From Marsupella aquatica (lineage: Eukaryota; Marchantiophyta): 64,000 nt of DNA. Within the stretch, counting starts at the first letter, position 1. Each line of letters begins with the position of its first letter. Positions 1-11,690 of this stretch are shown in pieces. Position numbers and translations under genes: made by a program. Location: contig OZ316897.1 in assembly GCA_973895155.1 (NCBI GenBank), positions 20,398,001 through 20,462,000 of the forward strand. Direction: 5' to 3'. The notes under the pieces are model-generated. The model ran no database searches and was not told the DNA's origin. It saw nothing but the letters and a program-made list of their open reading frames with translations.

Positions 1-188
1 TCAACCAATTGTCTTTTCATGAACTCCCATCTATTCGTGTCCTCCCCCCTAGTATGAGTGACAAAAATTGCTCTAACTCCAGCAAACGGTGTAGGAGGAA
101 GGTCTGAGGCAAGCCTCTTCAGTGTCCTACTGGAGGTAGCCATGTGCAATGCAGCCTTTTGACAGTGTGAAGGAAAAAGTGGACACCC
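1..188 (-). other. Possible further exon of the PHD-protein locus
   Basis: On the minus strand an acceptor-like AG at 190-189 is followed by an open frame running to the window edge. It encodes about 60 residues, including CPLFPSHCQKAALHMA and a basic tail. It may be a downstream exon of the EDM2-like locus at 458-1135. The region between (189-457) has no clear coding content. I do not recognise the peptide, so the link rests on orientation, proximity and openness only. Confidence 0.25.
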
Positions 189-457
189 CTGATATCACCT
201 GCAGATCCATGAGAATGCCTAAATATGCAATTCATACAAGGATTGCAACAGCAACAGAACAAACTTGGGTATCGCCACATTCACATTCACCATGACATCC
301 ATAAACATGCATGATATTCATGTACATAGTGGGAATAACCATAATACAATAGGCAAGTTTGGAGTCCTGACTAGTTTAAAATGTGCAGGTATCCTGCCTA
401 AGACAAAACTTGGCTAACCCCTAAAGTGAACGCATGGTAAATATAAACTCCACCACA

Positions 458-1135
458 TCAAAGCCAGGAGATATGATCATGGGCAGGTGTGCCAAGTACA
501 GGGTCAATGGGATGCCTCGGGCAGTAAATCATCCACCGCTGCTGCCCGTGCGCAGTGTGCAGCCAGGGTTCTCTGTCTGGTGCAAAACCATGACGTTGAC
601 TCTCTCTTAAGCAACCCTCATGCCAGGTGGTGGGACATCTCAAGCATTGAATTGCCTTTGCCATATGAGGGTCTTTGTGATCTTGCTTGCATGCTGTACA
701 TGCATGCATGGGGCAAGACTCCACATCAAGCGGCAAGCACTCATGACAATAAAAACAAACACAATATGGCTGAGGGCACTGTCTGATTGCTGGAGAGACC
801 ACGCCACACTTGAAACACTTGTGTATCTTATTCTTGCAATCTACACAAAACCAGGGTTCACCATCCTTGCCTGGTGCAATAACCACTGCAGGACACCTGC
901 CTACAGTGTCACCAATTCTGTAGACATAGTGAAAATGACGATGGCAAGACCCATCACACACGGCCAGATCTCCATGGAAATCACATATCGCACACAACTA
1001 GGGACTACACTGACCCTTCTCAATGTCTGACCAGCGTTCAATCTTCAAGCTATGTGGCTCAATTGCCTCATTATGTTTCTGCTTTTTTTTTGTTTCAGTG
1101 GCATTTTTTACGGCTTTCCTCTTCTCCCTAGCCAT
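458..1135 (-). pseudogene. EDM2-like PHD zinc-finger protein, interrupted or partial
   Basis: Read leftwards, an ATG at 1135 opens a lysine-rich stretch of 45 codons, then an in-frame TAG at 1000-998, then 179 codons in the same frame ending at 458. The second part has many Cys/His pairs (CAICD, CDGSCHRHFH, FCVDC, CFKCG, FYCHEC, CTACK, CLRCPTTWHEGC, YCPRH) and ends with GTPAHDH. The Cys/His spacing and the CPxH...GTPxxDH ending match, from memory, the PHD cluster of plant EDM2 (ENHANCED DOWNY MILDEW 2), a chromatin reader affecting NLR gene and transposon silencing. The SET/methyltransferase-like remainder of EDM2 is not visible. The TAG could lie in an intron (a GT at about 1111 and the AG of the TAG would frame a roughly 114-bp one), so it may be a partial gene rather than a dead one. 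A further minus-strand open stretch lies at about 1-188 after an acceptor-like AG. Confidence 0.6.
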
Positions 1136-1552
1136 TACAAAGACTGAACATTAAACAGACAAATGTGCAAAGTTATTACTATTGCATATAGTGAACGACC
1201 CCCTTCAAATGGCAAAACAAATTACACATGGGCAGTTCCCCTGAAGAAGCATCATTTGATAACATTGTCACCCGGACCACAACCAGTTTATTACCTCAAG
1301 TCTTGAGCCTCAATGTCCAATCCTCAGCCTGAATTCTGCCGTGTTTGTTCTGAAAACTTCTGTGATCAAATGATTTTTCAAGATTTTCAATAGCAAAGAT
1401 ATTTGCATCACACAAGAAAATTAGTTAGACAGTGTGAATGCAAATTTCAAAACACATAACAAAATTCAAACCACCATTTCAATTCAAACCAATTGGCCAT
1501 GCATGTTACTACAGCAATAAACAAATAATTAGGCTCAACAGACAGGAGTTCA

Positions 1553-1640
1553 GAACTTGCCATTTGAGATTGACAATCTGAACTTCAGATTCAGACGAAC
1601 TTGCCATTTGAGATTGACAATCTGAACTTCAGATTCAGAC
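1553..1640. repeat. Perfect 44-bp tandem duplication
   Basis: The 44-bp unit at 1553-1596, starting GAACTTGCCATTTGAG, is repeated exactly at 1597-1640. Shorter pieces of the same text (GGAGTTCAGAC) recur to about 1685. Exact identity suggests a recent slippage or duplication event. Confidence 0.95.
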
Positions 1641-3107
1641 AGGACTTCATCCAATTCAGGAGTTCAGACAGGAGTTCAGACAATCTGAAGAGGACTTTGG
1701 ACTTCAATGAGGGACAGCCTGGCCAAATAGTTATCCTTGTGGCCTTCAGCTGCGTGTCTCAGGCTGAATTTCACTTTCCAGATTCGAGAGAGGCCTAGTT
1801 TTAGTAACTTTTGTCTGACTCAACTAATTGGGAGCATTCGACCTATTTGCTAGCTTGTAGTTAGCTTTGACTCTCTGACTGTCAGCTTCATTGACGACCC
1901 TCTTGAGATATAAACAATTAGAACAAACACAAGTTGTCAAGACATATTCCATCGGAGCCATTATTACCTATTATGTCTGAAAGGCAATGGCTTCTTCTAT
2001 TCCTTGTTGTAGCCAATTCAAATGTGTCATTCATTAGCAGACCTCTTTGGGAACCATAATAGTATGCAAAAAAAAAGTTAGCAACATTGTTGGCCTATCT
2101 TCACTCAGGATTCCAGGTTCAGGATACTCACTCAGTTGAGCGCAGCTGGACAGAAGTCACCTACCTCCACAAAACCTTGTCTCTCAACCTCCAAGCAGGA
2201 GCTCACTTCAATACATGAGCTGAGCTAGATGTAAATTGCTCAGCTTCACGTTGCACCTCAGAGCAGGAGCTCGCTTCAGTACAACAAGTCCTAGACGGAA
2301 CCTCTTGTATCGGCCCCACAACAACAATGTTAATAAGGCTCCAAGTTGGACCTCACTTGGGCTAGCTCATGCGGACATCACAGCTAGAAGCCAGGAATTA
2401 CTCAGACACTGAATACTTCAGAATGGCCCATGGTGGTTGTCATACAATGCAACATTGAAAGTTAGAGGAAATATCCCATTCCGTATATTCAATTCACATT
2501 GGTTAGGGATCATACTGACCTCTTCTGGATGTATCAAACCTTTAGCATACCGAGTCAGCTCAGCGCAGCTGGACAAAAGTCACTCAGCCCCTTGTCCATA
2601 GCACGTTCTGAACCTCCCGCCTCACCAAATCCAGCAAAGAGCAGTCGTCGTTGATGGCACAACACCTGTTCTCAGAAGGTCGCAACGACCGCAGCTGTCA
2701 GCAAGTTTCAGCTCTCAGTGACCGCAGATCAAACTCTACATTGTGGCTACGTGGAATTGGCAATGCAGACTAACCTCCAGTTGTAATGAAAGAACTCCCA
2801 ATTCACAGTGAATCCTCACTGTGTAGTGCCAAGTTGCAACATGCCAAGCTTGTAGCGCAGACGTATTCAGTCGTAGACATATTTTTGAGTTTAGTTCAGC
2901 TTAGCAGGGCCTGGACTCACTCAACTTGGATTGTCTTGCCTCTAGTACTCCTGCCAGCTCCACCTTGAAAACTCCAAGTCAAACTTGCCTTCACTCGATC
3001 AAAGGAAAAAAGGTGGCAATTTGCTGCAAACACAAGTCCGCATTATCACTCCCAGGTCTAGTGGACAATCAAAGATTACAGTCACAATGTTGAGTTACAA
3101 AGACAAA

Positions 3108-3194
3108 TACATATACAACCTATCGATGCACAGCTAGATAGCCAAAGAATTACATATACAACCTATGGATGCATAGCCTAGATAGCCAAACGAA
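3108..3194. repeat. Imperfect 43-bp tandem duplication
   Basis: The unit beginning TACATATACAACCTAT at 3108-3150 is repeated from 3151 with a few substitutions and a one-base insertion. No coding potential is apparent. Confidence 0.85.
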
Positions 3195-5365
3195 TTATTG
3201 ATCCAATCCTAACACAGTTAGGGTCTATGCGGATGCAACTGTAGCATGGACAAAGGGTCTCTTCCTTCCACTTAATATAGTCAATTCTTGCAAATTTTGT
3301 GAAAGCCCACTTCTGCCGTGACATGTTGTGAGAGTGAGAGAGGGGTTACGCTACAATCATATGTGGCACTAGTATAAGCCCCGACTTTATTCTGAAGACT
3401 TTAGTGAATAGACACATGATTGGAGCAAGAATGTGGGCGCAACACGTGATTACCTCATGCATGCATTGACTCAGCTTCGCATGATCGTAGCTCCCTCCTA
3501 GGTTGCAGGACCAGCTCTCGGTCCAGTTGTAAAGCAATAGCTTGTCTTGGCTCCTGGTTGCAAGTCGCAACCCAAGCTCTTGCTAGCAGCGCCCTGTCGC
3601 TGTTCAACGACAGTTCAGCTCAAGTAAGCACGCTTGATCTCTATCATTGAGATCAGTTCAGCTTAAATAACTTGCAGGAGTCAATAAGCAGGAGTCAGGG
3701 CCACTATCATTTTTAGACATCGCAACTCAAACAGCTCATCAGTGACCGCAACTCAAAGGCCGATGCCTCAGTGACTTTTGTAATTCATAAAAGCTTCTCT
3801 TCAATGACCACTTCTACGACGGGAGATATGAACACCGAAAACCCAGCTGAAATGGAAAAAAGGGGGGAACGGCACCAGATAGTCCTCGACCTCTTTGAGA
3901 GCGCTCGTGATGGCCACTCCCTAGGTGGAATCTGTCTGCTTTGATGTGAGAGCAGCACCGCAAATCGTAGCTGAAACCGCGGCCATCTTCAACAACAACA
4001 AATAGCGGCTGCAACGAAATGAGAACTCAGCAAATGTCGCAAATGTTGCCCTGCTCTGCTCTGCTCCGAATGTTGTTCTTGGTGACACACCAAAGCCTCG
4101 TCGCTTTGCTGATTCTCTTGCCTAAACCTCAGCCCAAGCAAGCACATTCGGTGGGCAATTTCTGTTGGAATGAGTGCCTCCCGCAGTGCAAACTCTTCAC
4201 AGTGCCTTCCGTAGTGCCTATCGTCAATGCGACATAGAATTGCTCTTGTCCCCTTCCAATACATTATGTTTCGTCGATGCAGCACCCTAAACTCGCTCTT
4301 CTCGCGTCCTACTACTCACTTTGCAGTCGGGATTGCAATTTGTTGATGCAGCTTTTGCCTTAGTGACAAAGTGCCCCCTCTTTTCCCTTGCAAAGAATGC
4401 AGCATCGGCTCCTCGTCCGCGAAACCAAAGGAATCCAAGGCAGAATGGCAATGCCGTGAAGGAACACATTAAACCCTAAAGCTGCTTTAATGTGCGCATA
4501 TTTGTTTTCAACCGTCAGATCATCCTTTCATTAAGTTTACAACCGTCAGATCCTTGCTTGATTAAGGTAAGCACTGTCACACGAGCTGTCACAAGTTCTT
4601 ATGCTCATTCCATCAGCATAGTGTGTGGGGTGCCGTTATTGGGTATGTAACATGCATGGAGGGGAGTATATGAAGGTAAATTGTGACTATTCCCGGTTCA
4701 TGGAACGATGTGTGGAGGGGGGTACATGTTGGTTAATTTGTAGGGCATGGAAATAAGTAAAAATAACCTGCCCTTGCATATGTAACCACGGTAATACACA
4801 TTAACGTCCCTTGCATATGTAACCACGGCCAATAGTGAAGCCTTTTTGCGGTTGAATGGGGGCATGATGGCATGGTGTCTAAATTAATGGGTGCTTATGA
4901 GCAATTTTCTTGGCCTGGAATAATCATGGAAAACTCACTAATGGTTAAAATGCATGACTTAACCATGTTTAAATAGAGTAATCTAATTATATAGGTATAT
5001 CTACACTAACAATGTATTGGGTCGGATCCCATAGCTCAGGGTTTAGGTTGGTAGGTTCAAATATTGTGCTGTAAACCATAATGCTGTATTGTAGAGTCAC
5101 TTGTTGAACTTCAACATAATTGCCTCAATTGAGTTGTACTTGCAACTTTCCAAATAGTTGAAAACATGACTCCCCTAAACTTCACCAAAAATCAGTCAAC
5201 AAGGTGTGTGTAATTAGGTGATTATTCTAAAAAAAAGAGTTAAAGTATCAAAACCATAAATTTTTAAATTTGTAAGTTTTTATAAGGCCCTTTAAGCAAA
5301 ATTAAGTTAGTATAAGCTCAAATGGGTAAGGATACCATTGGAAGGCGTCAAGGCCACCCTAGTTT

Positions 5366-5711
5366 TCACATATTAGACGTCAAGACGGTAAGAAGTTGAA
5401 AGGAGCTTGAAAAATGAGGTGACGGCCTCCTCACGAAGACGGCGAAGATGGCGCCGGCTTGGACGGCTTCTACACAGGGACGGCCGGGACGGCACCCATT
5501 TTTTGCCAAGGACGGCCGACTCCTTCCGCGCCGGCCCACGTGAAAACTTGAGGACATCTTGGACGGCCTCCACGTAGGGACGTCCGGGACGTCCACCCCG
5601 CCATGACCTAATGTGACGTCCGCGCCGGCCCAAACCTTTTTCTCCATTTTTCTTTGAGGGACGTCCATGGCGGCCGGCAGTAGGGCGCGAGCTTCGACCC
5701 TTAGTGCTCAC
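5366..5711. repeat. GC-rich block of GACGTCC/GACGGCC words
   Basis: About 350 bp of GC-rich sequence in an AT-leaning region, dense in GGACGTCC, GACGGCC and GCCGGCCC words on both strands. Minus-strand frames stay open, but their arginine/glycine/proline-rich products look like a by-product of composition. It lies just upstream of the transposon-type pseudogene at 6033 and may be that element's 5' LTR or untranslated region. I could not find a matching 3' copy. Confidence 0.5.
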
Positions 5712-6032
5712 TTGTTAGACCACCATTCGAGCTCGTTTCAATTGCTATAGCAGCGCAATTGCCTAGAGAATGTTCACCCCGATTATGAACTGCCATTGAT
5801 GAGACGTTGAGGAGTATTGGATCATCGATGCTCTTTGATTTCTTGGAATTGAAGAAATTTCAATTTTGAGAGCTTCGCCTGATCAGAGCTCCTTCATTTC
5901 TATCTCTTTCCAGTTCATTTCTTCTCCCACAGCAGCACAGCTACCTTAGATCCCTAAGATTTCATTCTTGAACCTCAATGCTTAACCGTTTTTAGGAGGA
6001 GAGCTCTCGAGCCTTCTCAGATTTTCTGAGCT

Positions 6033-7896
6033 ATGGCCACCAGGAGCTTACCAATTAGTAAGGCCATTAGGGTGACCTTACCCCCAGGTCCTAAGGCTTA
6101 CTTTAGACTCCTTAGTAACCTGGTAGAGATGGGCTTGAGTTCCTTACTTTTTCTTCCTTGGGATATGGTGCATGGGTCCATCATTGCCGATTTTCTTCGT
6201 CCATCCCGAGCTGGCGCTTTTCGGAGTTCTACTAGAGGTTCAGCTAATGTGTGTACCACCGTCGTTGTTTCTGAGGTGTACCAATTGAACCAGGAAGGAG
6301 AGAGACTGATCTCTGTTGGGGAGGACTTGACTGTCCCCTACTTTAGAGGTACCAGGGACCGGAGGTCTGGTTGGAAGATTGATCAGTGTAGGAACCGGGA
6401 GTTAGCTCATCTACTCCGATTCCTTGTACCTATCTTTCATCCGACCAAACCCACCAGGGCTATGGTTTACTTGACCAGCTCTATCATCGTATCATGGACC
6501 GGCAGGAGGAGGATCAACTGGGCCCTAGCTCTTTTGGAGGTGATCGCCAAGCAGGTGGCTATCCTGTCTACTACCAGTGATACATATCTGACACCCTACT
6601 TGGCGCACATTACTTTTCGAGAGGCTGCTTGTTACTAGTGGAGCTGAGCGATTGGAGGAGGAGAGCGAGACACTTTGAGCTCCCCCAGCCAGAGTTAGCG
6701 AGAGATTTGACTCCACCGCCTACGACATCTCCGAGACCCCCTCCAGTGGAGCAGACGTCAGCACCAGATCTACCAGGGATGACTTCTCCCTCTTTTGTTG
6801 CTTCCACTTCTTACACATCATGGACTGATTTTGTTGGTGATGCTGAGCGACTAGCTAGTGTGGCTGGTTTCAACCAGCATTTGGTAGATGAGGCCACTAG
6901 ACTCTTGAGTTGTACCCCTCTACAGTTACTTGACTGTATTCGTGCTTTGCTTTCTGAGTCTCGTACCGCCCCACCCCCTCATGTCTCACCCCCTGCACCT
7001 TCACCACAGCCTGATCACCCTATGGATGTGGATGAGCTGGAGGTACCTATCGCTGATCCTTCACCACCTCCTCCATCCTCACCTACACCCCCTCTACCTG
7101 ATCCCATTCCTTCCCCTATTATCGATTCCCCTATCCCTCCTACATTTTCACCTGAGCATCCTCCATCTCCTACCCCTGAGCCTTTACCCCTTTCACCAGT
7201 ATCCCCTCCAATCCATTTTCCTCCATTGAGGATACCACCCTATCACCCCTTGATGATTCATTTCCCTCTCCTACCAAGGAAGGAGATGAACCCATTCATG
7301 AGCCTATTCCCGAGACTAAGCCTGAGCCTGAGACTGTAGAGCCTCCCAGTGTACCATTTATAGCTCCTACTCCTTTGATGTCTCAGCCTCCTATTGTCTC
7401 TTCTGTTGCCGATATTGAGCCTCTTTTTGTCTTTCCCGCCCAGTTTGATAGGATGATTACGTCACTCATCGATGCACGCACTCCTCTTGCACCTCCTTTA
7501 CCTCCACTTATGTTTGGTCGTGAGTCTTTTCCTTTTCCACACACCTACGACATGGTTCCGATTTCTCATGGTATTCTATGGCTACCTATCGACAAGTTGA
7601 GACTACCCACGATTGAGACTCCTGACCTTTGGAGTTGGGTTTATCACTGTAGAAAGGTCATAGCACCTTTCCCTCTTCTAGCTCCAGACATTCCATGGCC
7701 ATCAGATTACTTTGTTTGGATCGGACCGGATGGACATCCCATCCGAAAGACCAGTGAGCCCCGTTTGATTCGTTATCGTGAGGATCTTTTCCATCGACAG
7801 TATTTGAAGGGACAAAGGACCAAAGGGAAGATAGCCCTTGGTTATGTAGCTCGCCTCCCTCTACTTGTAGTTGACCCTCCTCCTATTACAGTATGA
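6033..7896 (+). pseudogene. Plant transposon-associated protein, frameshifted
   Basis: Three consecutive plus-strand frames appear to be one decayed coding region. The first (6033-6638, about 200 residues) has a tryptophan/leucine-rich segment (HLLRFLVPIFHPTKPTRAM, then SIIVSWTGRRRINW). It resembles, from memory, the 'putative plant transposon protein' domain found in retroelement-linked plant proteins. The second (from about 6629) is a proline-rich spacer with many PSPPPP runs. The third ends at 7896 with a conserved-looking C-terminal part (RESFPFPHTYDM, WPSDYFVWIGPDGHPI). A single-base shift near 7225 joins the spacer to the third frame: the third frame stays open upstream through an acidic proline-rich stretch. 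A TAG at about 6636 separates the first part. Family assignment is tentative. Confidence 0.5.
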
Positions 7897-9033
7897 GATT
7901 AGTATTTTATTTATAGATTTTTACTTAGCTTTGACTATTTGACTATCCCTTAGTCAAAGTTGACTTTTACTTTACTTAGTTTAGACTTAGGAAATGAAGA
8001 GGCATGTCTCTTCATTCTCCTTAGCCCGTGGGCGATCTCATGTACTTATTGTGATACCAGTCTCATTTTGAGACAGTGTGGATAGTTATTTGCATCTCCT
8101 CATCTTGGAGTTTTGTCCCTTGTACGTGTAATGCAATTTTGCAAGGAAGATTTGTATGCCTTGGAATTTGATTACTTGTGCTAGGAGTCTACCCCTCCTT
8201 CGTATGGTAATACATGTTGCAATTACCGTAAGAAGTAAAACCCATAAAAATACAGTTTGTGGAATGTATTAGAAGATCCGTTGGTCGGTGCCTAATTCAA
8301 ACTACAACATTTGTTGTCCATTTCTGTATTTACATGAAGGACTTATCTTTGGAAGATAAGTATTGCATGAAATCAAGAAAAGAGAAATCTATATGTTAAG
8401 AAGTAGCGACATTCTTAATTCACGGATTTGAAGTACCATTGTGGTATACTGAATGTGCATTAGTTTTTCTTTGGAATTGCGCATCGCTGAAGAAGGAAAC
8501 ATGTTGCCGGCATTTTAATGACACACTACTATACACACAATCCGAAACTTATATTGGGTTTTGTGAGCATAGACACTTCTTAAACTTAGATTTATGATAG
8601 AAAACTAGAGAGCAGTTATGGCAAGGTTATGTTTGACTTATCAATGTCTCAAATAATGCCATAGCTCTTTCTTAAGACATGGTGATGGAGTTAAACATTA
8701 CTAAACTATACCTCTAAAAGCTCTAAGATTCTATTATTCAGCAAATGTCACTTTTGTTCTTATTTTGTTAATTGACTGTGTTTTGTTTAAGATTCTATTT
8801 TTCTTATAGATGTTGAGTACCATGTCTAAACCACTCAAAACACTTTAAAACATCTTTTCATCCCATTCTTGTTCTTCCACGGGAACGAACACCGAGTTTT
8901 TAGCATATATTCGATGATATTTGCTTTTGTTAGCATACGACAGTGTGACGAACATGACACCCTAAACCTTGGAGTCACTTATTTCTGAAGGTCTCGCACA
9001 AGTCATGTAAGGGAAGGTCTCAGAATAGCTCAG
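7897..9033. other. Gene-free stretch between two transposon remnants
   Basis: AT-rich sequence following the transposon-type pseudogene. No open frame or recognisable domain was seen. It may be the 3' untranslated part of that element plus unrelated host DNA. A 5' LTR for the copia remnant that begins near 9034 was looked for here and not found. Confidence 0.4.
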
Positions 9034-9465
9034 TTTCTTCTAGTGCTTGGAGGTGGATGCATAAGTTGGAGGTCTACTTTGCAGAAGTGTATTGCTCAGT
9101 CTACTACAGAAGCGGAGTATGTTGCAGCAGCAGAAGCAGCAAAGGAAGCGATTTGGTTGGATAGACTTATCACTGAGATGGGATTGTCATAGGGGAATGT
9201 GATGCTCCATTGTGATAGTCAGAGTGCACTCCACCTTGCTGTGATCCAGGTGATGGACAGCAGAGTGAAGCACATTGACGTCAGGTACCATTTTATCAGG
9301 CAGGCTGTGTTTGATAATATGTTTGAGCTAGTCAAGATTGACGGTAAACTCAACCCGGCTGACGCTTTTACCAAAGTGATTCCTTTGGAGAGTTTTTCTA
9401 GACACCGTGATGCGTTGCAGGTTTTGCAATTGCTTCACAAGCAGGGTTACTTAACATTTGTGTAG
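9034..9465 (+). pseudogene. Ty1/copia RNase H C-terminal remnant
   Basis: The frame starting near 9034 reads LGGGCISWRS, then AQSTTEAEYVAAAEAAKEA, then IWLDRL, a TAG at 9190-9192, then LHCDSQSALHLA, KHIDVRYHFIR and the end motif NPADAFTK. These are the standard blocks of the copia RNase H domain, including the catalytic Asp of the DSQSA block. Integrase, reverse transcriptase and gag are missing upstream, and the TAG interrupts the domain, so this is a dead 3' fragment. It is followed at the expected distance by a polypurine tract and LTR. Confidence 0.9.
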
Positions 9466-9620
9466 ATACTGAGATATGTTCTTGCTCATTCCTTGTATAG
9501 GCTACGGCTTAGTTCTGGTCTACTCTCGTATAAAGAGGGAAAAACTAGTTTGGTTTTTCTTTCCAGAACTTCCCACTGAGCAGTCATATTGGTACCAGTC
9601 TTTACCCTCCCCTAGACCAG

Positions 9621-9635
9621 AGTCAAGGGGGAGAT
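9621..9635 (+). other. Polypurine tract of the copia remnant
   Basis: AGTCAAGGGGGAGAT lies directly before TGTTAGGA. A purine-rich AGGGGGAGATTGTTAG junction is typical of the polypurine tract and 3' LTR start in plant copia elements. Confidence 0.85.
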
Positions 9636-9982
9636 TGTTAGGATTTACTCTTAGGTCTAGAGTTACAAATGTACCACAATTAAGGCTAACCTTAGTCGCA
9701 GACTTGGTTAGGTTAGTCATGCTGTGCACACTCTATAACCAAGCGGTGTTTGTTTGGAGAGGGGGAACTCAGGCTCATTGTTACGGAGCTAGTTGAGAGA
9801 TAGAGAGAGCTTGCGCTGTGGATGCTTGGTATGGCCGGTCGGCCTAGAGTGCAGTAAAGCTCATGTGTGTTCCCGTGGATGTAGCCTCATGTGGAGGTGA
9901 ACCACGTACATCTCTCTGTGTTGACTCTTGTGCGTTGGATGGTTCATGGGCTTGTCGTTGCGATTGTCGTCTATGCTCAACA
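9636..9982 (+). mobile_element. Copia 3' LTR, about 347 bp
   Basis: Starts TGTTAGGATT right after the polypurine tract and ends CTCAACA, giving the usual TG...CA ends and a short TGTT/AACA inverted terminus. The length is normal for a small copia LTR. No matching 5' LTR is seen in the window, so target-site duplication cannot be checked. The end at 9982 is inferred from the terminal motif alone. Confidence 0.75.
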
Positions 9983-10104
9983 AATGCCTAAGCCCTTTGT
10001 CATGCTGCAATTGACACCCATTGCCAAAAGAAACCATTGAGGACCAAAACTCGTGGATAAGGCCTCTACTCCACAGAAAAAATGTACAAGCCTAAAGGAA
10101 ATGG

Positions 10105-10371
10105 TCAATGGATAGGGTAAAGAGCCTCAAAGATCTCCAAAACTAGTGAGTAAAAACAATTGTCAGGGTAACAAGTAGCATATGCCTCCACTTTCAGCCA
10201 AGCGGCTTTGGTTGCAACATGGCCCAATACATGGGCAGCAATTGTAATGTTGTTCCTGCCAGTAGGATCTAGCTTCATTAATGAACATATCCCCAAGGGC
10301 ATGACTCCTACCCTGGAAAAGACCAGATCAGCCCGTGGCCCATCACAAACACCATTTTGGAATGGAAGCAT
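10105..10371 (-). pseudogene. Retroelement fragment, copy 1
   Basis: An 88-codon minus-strand frame contains GVCDGPRADLVF, LDPTGRNNITIAAHVLGH and YPDNCFYSLVLEIFEAL. After the stop the frame shifts and continues with a match to FDQFLRAC. The same C-terminal block occurs on the plus strand at about 10760-10860, so both derive from one repeated protein. It looks like the C-terminus of a non-LTR (LINE-like) reverse-transcriptase protein, by recalled resemblance only. Confidence 0.4.
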
Positions 10372-10741
10372 ATGTAGCTAGTAGCAACTACATTGTGACA
10401 TGGTATCCTGAGTCCCTAACAATGGCTGCCACCACATCACACATGTCATCCATGATGTGCAATGTGCAGGGGGAGGGCGTCATGAGGTGTGATGTCATAA
10501 AAATTCAGTGCAGCCAAAGGGGTAGGAGAGATTTAGTACAAAGGTGGAAATAAAGGAGATGAACTACTTTCTAGCAATGCAATGACCTATCAAATATGAG
10601 ATTTCTGTTTGCTAATCAATTATTCACGTGGGTCTTAGTGTATCCTGCAAGTGCACATTGTCGTCCTGGCAAGGCTTTAGCTTCACATATTTGGGTTGTC
10701 TCGACCATGTCTTTTGAAATGCTTGCCCTGCTGCTGATGGT

Positions 10742-11083
10742 GTGATGGGCACCTTGACCTGTGTTTGCTGCCCTGGGGAATTGTTCTACCCTTTTGCTCT
10801 TGAACTTTTTGGTACCCTGCACCCTACCTTTGACCAGTTCCTTAGGGCTTGTTTGGTCTTTTGTATTGAGCTAGCGGAGGCCTTATCCCCCTGTCCGGTG
10901 TACTCACCGTCTTCTGTAGACAGAGGATCTCCATGGCACTTCGATCAGAGGACTCAGGCATTCACTATTTTTTGTAGAGCCAAGGCAGTTGGTTTTAGGG
11001 CCTCGAGGCAGATTCCACTTCATGACCTCGCTATGCGGTTTACTCCAGATCTTTACCAGGCTTTTTGGTTCTCTGCCCAGTAG
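10742..11083 (+). pseudogene. Retroelement fragment, copy 2 (opposite strand)
   Basis: The plus-strand frame contains CCPGELFYPFALELFGTLHP then TFDQFLRACLVF, matching the end of copy 1 on the minus strand (CYPDNCFYSLVLEIFEALYP, then DHFL and AC after a frame change). The rest of the frame, to 11083, is unrecognised. The two copies are convergent pieces of the same element family. Identity as a LINE-like reverse-transcriptase C-terminus is tentative. Confidence 0.4.
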
Positions 11084-11268
11084 AATGTTAGTCTTCTAGG
11101 CCACTTTGTAGTATGGTTGGTTGGTTGTTTCCTCTTGGTTTTGGGGGACCCCTTGGCTTGTTTGACGTCTTCGGTCTTCTCGGGGTTTTTTCCTCTCCTT
11201 TTCCCCTTTATTGGGTTGCTTTGTATTTGGGACCGTGTCTCCTGGTCTGGCATTTTTGTTTGTTTGGC

Positions 11269-11690
11269 GTAGGGAACCCATATCAGGGTGAGCCCCCATG
11301 GATCCAAAAGGGACCTCACCAGGAGGGAGAGAGGATTAAAGGAGGGCCACAAAGTGGACAACCAGGGGCCAAGTAGATAATCAGAAGTCACTCCCCACCC
11401 CAATAGTGAAATTTTCTTTGTAGAGAACCCATATCAGGGTGAGCCCCCATGGATCCAAAAGGGACCTCACCAGGAGGGAGAGAGGATTAAAGGAGGGCCA
11501 CAAAGTGGACAACCAGGGGCCAAGTAGATAATCAGAAGTCACTCCCCACCCCAATAGTGAAATTTTCTTTGTAGAGAACCCATATCAGGGTGAGCCCCCA
11601 TGGATCCGACAAGGACCCACACCAGGAGGGAGAGAGTATTAAAGCAGGGCTGAGTAGATAATCAAAACTCTTATCCACTACCCGCAAAAA
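11269..11690. repeat. 151-bp tandem repeat, two near-identical units and a diverged third
   Basis: Units start at 11269, 11420 and 11571, each with GTAG(G/A)GAACCCATATCAGG. Units 1 and 2 are almost identical over 151 bp; unit 3 diverges after about 45 bp. The near identity of the first two points to a recent duplication. The unit contains AAGTAGATAATCA, which also occurs in the 59-bp repeats that follow. Confidence 0.95.

Larger units (their letters stand above)
1136..5340. other. Gene-free stretch with degenerate short repeats
   Basis: No open frame here resembles a known protein family. The stretch holds small tandem duplications (at 1553 and 3108, listed separately). It also has scattered diverged copies of a motif around GCGCAGCTGGAC (near 2141 and 2561), repeated CCGTCAGATC words near 4510 and 4542, and a repeated CCTTGCATATGTAACCACGG word near 4772 and 4809. 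This looks like old, decayed repetitive DNA. Confidence 0.5.

Noticed and set aside
5030-5075. tRNA-like words TAGCTCAG and GGTTCAAAT
   Set aside because: The A-box and B-box-like words are only about 24 nt apart and no acceptor stem is visible, so no tRNA gene is supported.
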